From: Prostheceraeus crozeri
Lineage: Eukaryota > Platyhelminthes > Polycladida > Euryleptidae
Assembly (NCBI GenBank): GCA_907163375.1
Contig: CAJQUW010004469.1
Span: forward strand, 620,001 to 684,000
Reading direction: 5' to 3'
DNA: 64,000 nucleotides
Shown: positions 1 to 13,300 of the stretch, one piece after another
How the letters are laid out: each line of letters opens with the position of its first letter
Position numbering within the stretch: position 1 is the stretch's first letter
Notes under the pieces: generated by a model
Told to the model about the DNA's origin: nothing
Seen by the model: the letters and a program-made list of their open reading frames with translations, nothing else
Databases searched by the model: none
Position numbers and translations under genes: made by a program

Positions 1-1156
1 TCAATCAAGGAAATAGAAAAAAATTAGCTCAATGCTCTTAATCACTTTCTTCGTACTTCTATTCTTCTCCCCCCCCCACATTTCTGTTGTTAAACGATCA
101 ACAGAATTCTGTTGTCAACAATCTTCTTTTGCTCCTACGGGCAGTCTCACTATCGTCGCATAGCGCTGAGTATGTAAAACTCCTCTTATCTGACTTGTAG
201 AACATTTACAGCCTCAGAATTAGACAGCTGCTTGTCATTTGTCTGTAGACAACAATCACACGAAGTTCATGATCACAGCTGTACCTTGTATTCTAACTGA
301 GTATCCAAAGGACCAATCCTTCATCCCAGGGTTCAAGTAAGACTTCTCAGTCGTGTTCTAATGTCACTCACTGACAGATGAAGTCTATTCTAAACCCGAT
401 ATGACTAACTTTGGCGAAATTTGATGATTTTGGAAAACTTGAAAAATGTGGGGGGGGGAGGAATAGAAGTACCACTGTCTTCAATATGCTTAAAACTATG
501 GCGTGACCTTGCCATTATAATCATCGTCATTTTTTGCCAGTTCTTGAAATATCAGATCACACAATTTATATTTGAAATACTATACGAGCAAATTATGAAT
601 AGGAAATTAGAAGACGTGCTTGTATTTGCCTTTGACGTTATACTCAGTGCAAAACTCGACAGACTAAGTTATCATTCCCTTACACTCAGACTTTTTTTCG
701 ATGTAGCGAAACTAATCTTGAAACACATAAAGAGTTGCATGGCGCTTTGTCACAGATAATATCCCAAATTCAACCCAGTTCCATGCGTATTGACAGTTGA
801 ATCTCACCATCTACCCATAGAACTAGTGTACACAAACCTGTAGGTGTGCATCCCTTACACATCGACTGCAGATTACTTATCACATCATGCTGTTAACTTT
901 CCGAAAACTAAAAGCGCATCAGATGAGTTTCTGGTCGCGTCGTTGATAATTCTGAATCCCCATTCGGACATGTGTTAGATAATACTGAACTTTGGCTATC
1001 TTACACTTATTTGGCATTTACGTGTCACTTCCGATTCCAACTGTTTGCACTGATATTCTGTTTATTCTATCTTTTTAGATTTAACTTATAGACATCTATT
1101 TCATGCTCGTAGAGACGGGTTTGTCACATTTTATGATTAATTATTATTTTTTTCAG
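1..1156 (+). other. Intron of the Kirre-like gene, 3' part
   Basis: The intron begins left of the window and ends with TTTTTTCAG. It holds the MITE at 53-472. From 473 to 1140 I see AT-rich sequence and no further recognisable element. Confidence 0.6.
53..472. mobile_element. MITE with poly-C terminal inverted repeats and 10-base flanking duplication
   Basis: The left end GTACTTCTATTCTTCTCCCC is mirrored at the right end (rc GTACTTCTATTCCTCCCCCC), both running on into CCCACATTT. CACTTTCTTC (43-52) and CACTGTCTTC (473-482) flank the ends, matching at 9 of 10 bases. A 9-10 base duplication suggests Mutator-like (MULE) mobilisation. The 112-residue open frame overlapping the right end resembles nothing I know. 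Confidence 0.65.
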
Positions 1157-1314
1157 GTGGAAATTGATAAGGAATGGACACGAGCGATCTATTCAATTTA
1201 TCAATGAACCGTCGTACAAGGTTCAGGTGACTCGAGATCTCCATGGGACGAGTTTTCGTTGTGTGGCTATGAATTACGATTCTGGATACGCAGATACAAA
1301 GATACGAGTACAAT
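1157..1314 (+). CDS. Kirre-like exon a: second half of an Ig domain
   Basis: The acceptor is a T-rich tract ending TTTCAG at 1151-1156 and the donor is GTAAGC at 1315. The first base completes a codon begun in an exon outside the window. The reading gives WKLIRNGHERS at the start and FRCVAMNYDSGYADTKIRVQ at the end. The F-x-C in place of the usual Y-x-C and the following AMN-DSG turn are Ig strand F and G features. The initial Trp is probably the conserved Ig-core Trp, so the B-strand cysteine lies on the preceding exon. The exon ends on phase 1 and joins exon b to read IRVQ-F-APTF. Confidence 0.8.
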
Positions 1315-4300
1315 GTAAGCTCATATTGATTGCAGGGGTGAAGGATTGCGATAAACACCCTTCAAAACTGGAACATTGAATGGCATAATCTTGTTTTCTA
1401 TCTTTTCTATGTCTGTTTCCTGCATCCTTTTCCATACGAATTCTTCAACCCCTGCTATCTACTCCACTTGTGCCTACCTCCTACTGAGTAATGCTAGTTC
1501 ATAAGTAGTCAGAAATTCTTTATTCTGTAATTGGTAGACTTCTTCGCCGTGATCACAACAAAGTCGGACTCTATGTCTAAGATGTGACAACGATGGCGAC
1601 TCTGGACGCAGCGTTCGGTATTCTGTAACCAGACTTGCAAGCGGCCAAGTCAGACATGCAATACATTTTTACTAACTTTGGAGGTGTTAAAAGCGATCAA
1701 TTATAGGTTGATTTCAAGGAAATGGAACATTAATTTCAAGAATGGAAGACATTATAAAATGAATGGCAATGTGATGCTCAAATTATGATATGTATTAGTT
1801 TTTTCGTATGAGGACTTGCAAAAACGTAGAATTCACAAATATGTGGTTATTTATTATCAAATCTAACAAGATAAATCGATTGACTGGACGTCTTTCTGCT
1901 GTTCATTATGCTTTCATTCTTTGAAATGCGCAGAGTCGATTGTATTTCTGTACAGAATATATCTATTGTTTGATTAGGGAACCAAAATTATATTTTACAG
2001 GCTTTTGTAGCATTTGACGAAATTAGCACTCAAATGAACTACAAAAGTAAGTTTCTCAAATGATGTGCAACATTGCAAAATGTTTACAAATATTTTTAGA
2101 AGTTTATGTGATTTTGGAAATTTAGGTAGTCCTTAAGAAGACTGACGAGCGTGCTTACAGCCACACCAGGCGTAGTCAAAATTTTCTATCAAAACGCTCA
2201 AATTGATAGCTAAGATAAAGCAATGGGCGAGCGGAAATTACACATTGTCAAACACAAATCTCGACACCATTCAGTCACAGTTTAGATTTGTCAGCAGGAA
2301 ATCCAACCGGCTTTGCATTTCGAGTCCTTTAATTTCCTGTATGGCCTGGTTGGCGCCTGTGACACCTATTAAACACATCGATCGAAACACTCTTGACATG
2401 AAAAAATTTCCAAACTTTTGTAACAAGTTCACATGTTTACACAGGATATGTGTGGCATATGAGAATTCAAACTGAGATGTTAAAGAGGAAATTTTGACCT
2501 GAAATCCTAGATGATTCTAACACTCACTATGCGGCACTGATTAGATAAATTTACATCATCATATGAAGGAAAGTTACTTTACTGCTCAATGACGATGTAT
2601 CATGATGTTAAGCACGTACGATAATATTTCTTAAACTTGCATCTTTCTTAGTTCTGCTATACTGATCTCAAGGAGAGAAGTAAACTTTTTCAAGAAATAT
2701 CAGCGAGTAATGATCAATTTGGTAATCCTCATTTCAAGTGTAAAAGTAATTTGCTTGCGTTGCATGTCAGTTTGAGCTTTAGGGAATATCATTGAGAAAC
2801 ACGCCTTGTTCTCAGTATGCCAATAGTCTACAATGTTTAACCCAGATTTTTTGTGTTTCAGTTTTATCATTAAATTCTGGTAATATATTACCAATATTGA
2901 GGAAAGGAATAGGAATAGGAATAGGAAAGAATTAGAGATTCTGCACAGTTTTTCTAGCAGAATATGTATTCTGGGAAATGTTTAATCAAGTGTTCATTAT
3001 TGCTAATAATTGAATTCATGAAACATATGCATGCAAAACAATCCATAAAATGATTAACATAATCCAATGCGTACTTCTTTGTCCACCACTCTGAAAAAAC
3101 ATGAAGTTATTACACTATGAACTCAAAAATATTAGAATTAATGAAATTTATAATTAATACGCTGAAAATTGAAAAGTGCCATAATGAGTTCATAACACTG
3201 TAATTTTTTTGATATTGCTAGCTGTTTAGGGCAGTCCCAGAGCTGAAATCGATGCGCAAAGAGAGAATAACAAAACGTATGACTGCACTATTGTCCATGT
3301 CCATTAGCTACGAAAGTGACTTTCTTTCATATTCGATAAGCCAGGCTGAGCTGGGGTACCAAAGCATTAAGTCTAGGCATTGGGCAATAAAGAGAGTCCG
3401 TTCTGCTCGTAGCGAACAAATGCGAACAACGGTGCGGTTGCACATTTTGTCATTCTCATTTTGTAATTCGCTTTTGTGTTCAAAATCTGCGAGTTTTCGT
3501 GTTCTGCAGTTTTTAGTGCATTTTGTGAATTAGAAAGTCTTTTATTATGTAACGAGGACATGACTTGCACTTAGGCCTACATTTCCCTGAAGTACATATT
3601 AAGCATGGTTTATACTTCCTCCATTTTCGTACCGAGACGTCTCTGGGAATAATTTAACAAAATACGGACATGTCTCCGATGGATTTTGTGCGAAAGCGGA
3701 GACGTTTCTGCATTTTTTATCAGCAGACATGAAACGGAGGTTCGAAAATCAAGATACGTAGACATTAGTTTGATTGAATGTCATCATATTTCAGTCGACT
3801 GAAGTTTGATTGTGAACCAATAAGATCGAAGCTGAAACAATGAGATCACGTGACTTGTACAACTCAAGGCTAGCTAACTATACTCTGGTCGAAATCGAAT
3901 CTCCGTTTCGTACGAATGATTAGATTACCTACAAACATGCATCCGTATATTAGAGTCTCCGCATCCTACAAGAATTTACGCAGACTTGTGACGTTTCCGT
4001 AAAAGAGATGTGCCTGCGTTTTCAGGAGCCATCTCCGTTCTCAATACGGAGGAAGTATAAAACAGTCCTGTACTTATGGGCTATCTCCCCCCAGGTTTTC
4101 AAATTTTTCTAAAATCTGCAAAAATGAATCAATCGTCACAAAACTTAAAACACACATAAGTGAGGATGTTCTCTAGCCACATACCAAATTTTGGGCAAAT
4201 CGGAGAAGTACCTTTTGAATTAGGAGCGATAACTTAAAGTGCGGCGATGCCGATAGCTTGATCTGACTTGTCAGTGACCTCATCGTCTGAGCAGAAAGCA

Positions 4301-7300
4301 CTTGAGGTCAACAAAGTCATTTCACAACAACTCGTCAAGCGATGATGACCAGGCCGCATCCCTTATATTTATATGCTTGGCTTAATAAAGGTGTGGCAAG
4401 GTAGTGGCCGTGGGAAGATTTCAAATTGCAGTGCATGAGACGAAGAGGAAGAGAGAGAACAATGCACGCACGAGTAGCAATGATGCGTCGAACAGACGAA
4501 GTCAAATCAAGCCAGCTGTTGACATCGCTACACTTCACGTTATTGTATCTTATGCAAAAAGTACTTGTCTGATCTACATAAAATATCTAGTGCAAAAAGT
4601 ACTTGTCTGATCTACATAAAATTTTGTATGTGCGTAGAAAACATGCTTAGGTACGTGTACCCGAAGTTAAGTAACGATTGATTCATATTTGTAGATTTTA
4701 GAAAAATTTGAAAACCTGGGGGGAGATAGCCCATAAGTGCCACCAGTCCTTATGTTGTATCGGCCGAACGCATTTTCCACACACGTATAAGATCCTATGC
4801 AAAATAAGAAATTAGTCTACTATTAAAAGGCCTATATTAGAGTGAGACTTTTTATGTGGATTGAATGGACCACATTTGGTGGACCAGTAAGGAGTTAGAA
4901 TCTAAAATTGAACCTGCAATTTTGTCTAATCACAGCAAAGAGTAGACTTACAGAATTACTTTGCTTGATCGGAAGCGACGCTGCAGGATGCCGCCCATTG
5001 TTGGTATTGAAAAAGTTGGGTCTTCAGAAGTCATTCTTCATTTTCAATTCAGAAGGACTTTTTCATGTAGCTATTGATAGATTTGGGCTGACAAAGCAAT
5101 GAATTCATACACCACGCTGGAAAGAGCTGTTTATGTGTCTCATGTGGAAACATAGTTTCTACTTCACATCATATTTTACGTATCACTGCTTGTACAAGTA
5201 CTTATGCAACTTGCATAATACTTGCATTAATGTAAGAAACAGACATCCACAAGTCTCTGAAGACTCATTGCGAATGAGACCATTTATTTGAAAACCTAGT
5301 GGATGGCAGATGACTTGCATATTTCAACAATGCCCTAGATGCGCTAAGATTCTGTGACTTTCCACGAGACCACGACTTGGCTTTGACATTGTATGGTTTA
5401 GGTATCTTTTTATCAATCATTTAAATTTCTCCGTTGTATTTGAAAATATTGAAAGCAGCCAATTATGGAATCTGTGTAATAATGTGCATAATCTGTGAAC
5501 TTATTGTAAGCATGCAATTTCTTCTAGTTATGATTATGAAGTTATTTGTTATCAACGATTTATTAACAACATTTACTTAGCCTGATGCTATGATTTACCT
5601 AAAATTCTGTAGCAGCATAAAAATTCCTTAGCTATTTCTGAAGTCCGTCCTTCCATTTCATATAAAGAAAACCATGTATGTACATTTGTATGTCAAGAGA
5701 ACTGAATTTTTTGGGAATAAACGTGTGTCATCTTTCTTATCAACTTAGAATCAGACAACATTGATAAACGTTTTCTCGCAATATTTTCGCATATCGTTAT
5801 CAGATAGAATTGTGTTGTCAAGCTATATTATATACAATCTAACCACAACTGAGACAACGTATGAACTTCGTTATCATTTAAGGTGTTTATGATCTTTTCA
5901 AATTGATATCATTATAAACATTCAAAACATTATTCAGAGGTGTAGAAAGGCCTTGCTAAAGAGCTGCGATCACCGAATGAACAGTTTGGGAAGTCGTTGT
6001 GATATCTCTTCAAACGAAGTTCAGGATTCGCGTGGATACAGATATGAATTTTGCTTTCAAGTCAACTTTAGTTAATTGCTGGCATTTTCGGTATAATTCC
6101 ATTGAACTCATAAATGGTTTGTTCTGTGACTATATAAAACGGTAGAGACTTCATTTCACCTGCTTTGGTAATTCCTACAAATCAAAGCAACAAAGTACAA
6201 CGATTTAGCGAAAATTCTCAATATGACCACTGATGCTGTTGCTTAATGACAGAAGGCATGATTTTATTTTGATTTTTCATGTGTTAGTGGTTATTTTGTC
6301 ATTTCTTCTTTTCGTCTATACTATTGGTAGGCTATAATAGGAAATATGGAATAACAAATCTTGAATACAGTTAACATATTTTCTCGAAGCAGTCCGGATC
6401 AGTTAAATGCAAAAAGAAATGAATTTCAAATTCAGTAAGAAAATTACTAATAGAACCCTTTTCTTGCGTAATTATTTACAATTCCTTTTCCGGAAAGATG
6501 CAATCAAACTTAACTTTCAACTCTCATACATTTTACATGCATGAAGCTAGCAGATGTGGTTTTAGAGAACGTGTACCATGTGCGGTTTCGCAGTTTTCAA
6601 CAGTTAGTATGGTCCCATACATTTTGTTCACCTGATGTCTTGGTTTCAAGTGATTTACAGTGTGGCATACATTAAAAAGTCGCTTTTTACGTAGGTCTAT
6701 ATTTTTTTAATTATGATATTATACATGTTTAATTAACATCGTAAAGAAAATTACGTTGTCCAGTCTTGAATCTATTATACGCATAACCTAACCGCGCCGG
6801 CCGGCATCAATGTGCAATTGCAAGTGATGCAAGCTACAGCGCTTCATCCAAACAGTGACATGTAATTGTATGTCCAGATGGATTTCACATCGCTAGATAG
6901 CTTAACAATTTATAAAGTGGCAAAATTTGGCCATCGATCAACAATGGTTGCATTGATTTACCTGCATTTATTCCAGGTATGCGGACTCCTATCACTTTGA
7001 TAGAACTGCGACTGCGGGTAGTGCAGGGCATATTTTAAGGATTTCGGGCTACGGGCCACCGGCGAAAAAGGGCACTTTATGCCTCTAATAATGTACGTTT
7101 CGTTTAAAAAAGGGCACTTCCCAGAAATTTTAGTAATACCCACACATGCATGTAAATAAAAATGAAGTCGCGTTGTCCTGAAACGTTTATTTCTTAAAAA
7201 GCTTTGAAACAAAAGGTTGGTTTTGGTAGGTCTTAATGTCTGGCAGCTTATTTCTGCGCTCTTTCGCCTTCAGAAATTTCGCTACGGCCGGTCGGGGATC

Positions 7301-10300
7301 GTAGTGGGCAGTCCCTATACCATTCATACATATCTGCATTCGATCATTCAATGTGGACAAACTTGTAGACGCCCTGTCACTTGTCTTGAAGTTGTTTAAA
7401 CAGGACACAGCTCGCTCTACCCTCATACTGTCAGGTGTGATGCTCAGCAATATCTGTGCCAGAAAACTTAAAGCTGGGACATCACTAGAGCACTTTGCCA
7501 GTTGCCATAAGTTAACTGGTAGAAGGCTTGCCTCTGCAACGTAGGAATCATGGCCTAACTGTTGCACAGAGATGAGCTCTTGTGCAGAGGACGAATACAA
7601 CCTAAGTCTACAAGCGGCCTTGTAGATACTGTCAGCAGAATCAGCTTGCAACAAGTCGCGTACTTCGTGCTCTAACTTTGTGCTCTCTAGACGGTCTTCA
7701 AGACAATTTATGGAGGCCTCCAGGATTTCTGAGCGCACCGCGAGTAAACTTCGGCTGAACGAAACATACTTATTTGGGATCCTCCTTCGGCCTTCATACC
7801 TCTAACCATGGAGCATTCTGCATAGTGCAGCCTTTCCCATCTAAAAAATCAGCTTCTTTTCCACCTAGCAGTGTGGAGGACTTTAACTTGGAAAGTTTCA
7901 ATGAAGCAGCTTCCCGAGCTTCCCCAACCTGGGTCAACACTAAATCGTCACTCTGAAACTTTTTCTGAAGTTCCGAAAAAATGCTAACTACGTCACAAAC
8001 AAAGCATGTTAGATGAACTTGTGTATCATCGTTCCACAGGGACAGAAACCCCTGTGCTTCGGCCTTAGAAGGCCTTCTACCAGCACTGGAAGTAGCAGCA
8101 CTGGCAATGAAGTTTTCAAAATACTTCACTATGACAGGCAAATTATGAAGCACAGCGGTGAGTAGCTGCAGATAATGTTGAGCAAATCGAACATCAAACT
8201 GAGCAGGAAATTGATAAAATTTTTTGTCCAAATCAGCTGCTACGTTACGAAGGGCCTGAGTTCTTTTTCCTGATCTGCGGAAATGCCCAGATATTCCTGA
8301 TAAATCTTGTCGTAACCGTCGAAACTTGGGAACAATTTTTTCCATGTCTTGCATAGCCAGATCACTTCGATGGCCGGAACATCAGTAGCTAATTAAGCTC
8401 TTTCCCATATCCTCTTGCAGGACCTTCGTGACGACCGGTATTCTCTGAAGCACCATCTGTTGTGATGGAAAAGAGTTTGTGACTCGCATCATCTAAACTC
8501 CAACCGATCGCACTAAAGCCTGTCTTTATTGCCTCTAACAATCCTTGAGCACCATCCTCTTCAGGTTCTACAACACCTAAGAAATGACTCTTGATGTTAG
8601 CATCTGAAACGCTTCTTAACGTAATGAATTTGTGCACATTTTGCCACTTATCGTCGGATCCGTCAATTTGGATAGACAGTACAGTGCACTTCTGCAAGTC
8701 CGACAATAACTTTTCTTTTTCTAGAGAAGCGACTACTTCGAGCATTTCGCGATACACCACTGGATTCAGATACTGGACAGAAGTTGCTGAAGGTTGAAAT
8801 GGAGAAAAGACAGGATTATCTGAATTCACAGATTGTGCGTGCAGAAACGCAAGGGTTCTTGCTGGAAACGAATTGGCACTAAGAGTAACTAACATGGAAT
8901 CATTGTACATACCTACTGCCAAATTAGTTACGTTTTTGAGTGTTTCAGTGTTGTATTGTTTCCAGAGTCTAGAATAAGGATCCAAACCTTGTTTCACTTC
9001 AGATTTTCTTTTTTGTGCAAGACATGCTTCGCTGTGACTCGCACTCACTGCATGAGCCTTAACTCTCACTAGCTGATATTTCACACCTGGAGAAGCTGAC
9101 ATAGGAACCCTATTATTCTTGGAAGCCCTTAGAGAAGTCTTCTGATTCTCACTACATATCTGGCAGAAACAAAATGATCTATTATTGGAAGTTGTAAACT
9201 TTAGCCATGGATACTGACTTTGTACTTCACTCTTATTGACAACAACTACTGACGAAGTAGATACAGGGGCAACTTCCTCACACGCTGAGGGCACAAGGAG
9301 AGCAGCTCTAGATTCCCCAGTCACCTTAGATGCAGAGTCAGTGTCCACGGATGCAGGGACAGCTTCACCAACGGTTACTGGAGGAGGTGCCGCCTCGGAT
9401 GATGCAGGGGCAGGTATTGAAGGGGCAGGGTCAGGTATTGAAGGCTCTCCACTGGTACCAGAAGAAGAAAGTGAAAACCTAAGATACAAAAAGGTAAAAA
9501 TCACTCATTAGGTAATAAATACGAGTAGATAAATGACACGTTGATCTACCAGCATTGGTGAAGTGGTTTCATTTTTTGGCTTCTTTTTCCAGTTGCTTTT
9601 CCTTGCGCTTCCTATTTCTTTCTTCAGTTGGCATGATTCTAGTGGAAAACAAACAAAGTTAGATCATGTATCCATATTTCTAAATTGATCTAATGAAATT
9701 GATAAGAAATTGATACTAAAAGAAATAATAATTTCCTGACGCGGGACAACCTTTCGCTAACGTGAAAGCGTAACTGAGAAACATCATTAAGTTTAAAAAA
9801 TTGAAGTATTCGCGGATTTTCAAAAATTCGAAGTAGGGAAGAGCGACGTATTTTCGCCGGTCAGGCCGACCCCACTTAGCGATTTTTTATGCACGTCATA
9901 ACAACGACTTTTGAGAGGATTTGTAAGCACTGAGTACAAGAACGACATCACACATACCGGTAATTAACATTTTGAGAAAAACGAAAAAAAATTCTCAATC
10001 ACAACTGGGTGGGATTTTGCTGTATGTCTCATACTAATTACTTTGGACCCATTAGGATATAACCACGTTAATTTCTAGCTAATATTATTGAATTTTGCAT
10101 TTCAGAATAGTCATCAATTTTTTAAACGTCGTTTTTGACTGTCATAACTGTATTTTAAAAGGGAAGTACCTCATAGCGTTACCACTCGCTAGCTACAATA
10201 TTTACCTAGTTGTTGCCGTACGTGCTTTGTGTGGCAAGGTCTGATTTTATTAGCGTTGACGCTAAAACAGCATAAGTCCAGGACTTTAACGTAGTTCACA

Positions 10301-13300
10301 CATTTTCCAGACCGGTATATAGCAGGCAACCCAATATTGCTGTTATGTTTTTATTTTAATGGTAACTCTATCCCATCCTTCAATGGTTACATGCATAAGA
10401 ACAAAAGAAAAGTATGTTTTTGTGCAATAATATATTATCCAAATATGAACATGACGCATCAAAATGCAACATACGGTCAGGAACAAAGTTCAATATTATT
10501 ATTTGTCCTATTTAATATTATGTTCGTGATTTCTCCTTTCACCTTCCCAACCAATTAATAAACTATTTTAATTGACAATAATCAGGTTTCGATTGATTGA
10601 ATTGGGTTGCAAATTCAAAATCTTTGAGTCGATTCTCAGCTGATGTAGTGATTCTAAATAATTAAATTTATGGGTTATGGTTGCTACGACTGCAACCATT
10701 TAGACAAATTTAATTTTATATAAAAACACTGCCGTGTATGTTGAAGTGTTGTGTAACCATCATCAAAATATGTATAATCAAAAACAAGTAGAACTAATTG
10801 CTAAATAATTTTCGAAATGTTATTATAATTCTGCAGTGCTAAGTATTCGAGGGATGGTGACTGATGGCTAGAAGCTGGTCTAGTAGGGACGCTAGGATAT
10901 GTCGCATTTCTCATTTCTCATTTCTGACGCCAGAGGCAGCTATTGATGCACGAATGACGCGTCGTGAAAAGATATGAATCATGGAGCGAGATAATGCAAA
11001 ACTAGGTACTGGTTGACATCACAATAAACTTGCAGGCAGACAATTTACGGAAAACGAGCTTCAAGAAAAGAAGACTGTCCAAAAGCTCGTGAGCTAATAA
11101 ATTTATATTGTTTCGAGCCCACCAAAGTATCTTCTTGCACGCATAACGGCAGATAAACTGGATCGGTAACTCCCCCAATGATTAAATGGAAGGTCTACTT
11201 TCAGATTATACTTACTATCTGAACTTGGAACGGTTGACAATGATTAAGAATGAAATCGTAGAATGAGTGTCATATCTTATGGAAGAAATTACCTAATCGA
11301 CTCGCATCAAAGGTCATGTATTCACCTCACCTTTAACTGAGAGAATAATTGATAACCGTTGAACTCAATCGCATATATCCTATCGTCATTCAGCGATATA
11401 CATGTCTAAGATTCCACATGTAGGCCCATAGAAATTAGCAAGAAAGTTAATGTAAGAATTAAGTATGTTTGCCCACTTAGGTAATGCCGCAAGCCATCAG
11501 CCATTTTCCGCACTTCTTATCATGACTTATCATAAGTCATTAGCCATACGACATTTATAATGGTTTTTCTCTGTGCCAGTGTAATCAATGACTTGCGCCT
11601 TATGACTTATTCGGTGGGCGAGCTATTATTGAAACCCAAGTGCAGGAATTCTATTTGCGACTCGTGGCTGATGATTTACAGCATATGATTTATGCAGTGT
11701 GCCTCAAGCCTTAAGACTGACTTCAATTTTCAAAAAAATCCTTAACAACTACCAGAAGCAAGGAATCAAGGCCCTCATATGATAAATGTGTGTGTGGACA
11801 TTGTATATGTGTGTCCATATTGTTAAATCCCCTTCGGCTTCATGCACTTTTCAAGTGGCGTTTACTTCATCTGTAACCCTTGATTGGAAAACAGTTTCAT
11901 TAAGCAATTTCTGCTTTAGATTACTGCTGAATTATTTATTCTTGGTTGAGCTGGACTATTTTATGTTCCTCCAGCATTCAAGAAAGTTGATAGTTTCACA
12001 TTGGCTCTGATTTTTTGCCATATGCATGATTGTCACCGCCAAGACTAAACCGCACCTCACTCGAGCCAGAGTCAGTATGCTCAATGGATTTACCAATTTA
12101 CGCTCATAATTATCATCAAATGCAGAAAAATGTGTCGAAGTTTAGAGTTTCTATCGTGTCATTTTCATTTGCAATTCATTTGTTCATGTTGCAGTTTTCT
12201 AATTGAGCAATGTCCTTTGTTATTATGAAATGGACACCCAATCTTCTACACCAGTAGCTATTTCATCGATTTCTTGTCTCTACTTGATTATGCAATGTCA
12301 GAATTTCACACGCAAAGTCAAAATGTAGTCAAATGGTGCGACATCAAAACTGAGCTCTCCATGTTGAATCAACAGATTGTTATAAAACATCATTTGCACT
12401 TCATCGAAATTTGAACACATGTTTCAGATTGGTTTTCCTTTATCTCAAATCCATGACACGCTCCACAAATGCTTTAGCAAATTAATTGATAGAGTAATGA
12501 ACACTTCATGCGCAGTTAGTCTTTGACGAAAATCATTCCTAACTGATTATAAGACACTTCAAAATGAAAGCAAGCAGACGCACATTCCTATCTTCAATTT
12601 GTGAAACGATCTTGAGAGTCTCTAATTTTCACAAATCTGCATCACTGTCATATTGACCTATGTTTCACAGTAATAGTCGATTGCTGCTATCATTTATAGT
12701 CCAAAGAAGAAGAAGAGCATGTACTTTGAATTCACGGCTTACTTAGCTGTAGTGATTTAAATCGTTTGAAGTAATTGAAAATCAAAAATTATGATCGGAT
12801 TTTTGGATAGTAAAAGTTAACAAGAATTTCTTCGAAAAGTTACTAATGACACTGATGAGAATTTCATTGATAAACATGTACACAATGATAAGTCATGAAT
12901 GCAGAGATCTGACCGACCAGATGACCAACCATCGCAGTTCTTTATAAGGCGCAACATCTGAAGGACTCTGATGAGCGGCCCAGCAGCCTTTCTGTATAAA
13001 GGTCACCTGCTGTTATACATGTAGACATCAGAAATTATGTGGTGAAGATTACCACATCCACCATGTAGCATGCTGCACAGCAAAGATAGGCAATGATAAA
13101 ATGATATGATTTCATTCTGAGGAAAAATGATATCATTTTATGAAATTTTATTTTTGAAAAATGATATAAAATGATATCATCAAAAGTTTTTGTTCCATTA
13201 TATTTTCTAATCATAGATTCCTCGCATTTTATATTGACACAAATTTAGTCTCTTCCTTCGGTCTTCCATTATTTGGAATAGATCGATGCTGCATGCGATC

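Noticed and set aside
9236-9511. Plus-strand Thr/Gly/Ala-rich 91-residue frame
   Set aside because: It is the antisense shadow of the Pro/Ala/Ser-rich N-terminus of the hAT transposase.
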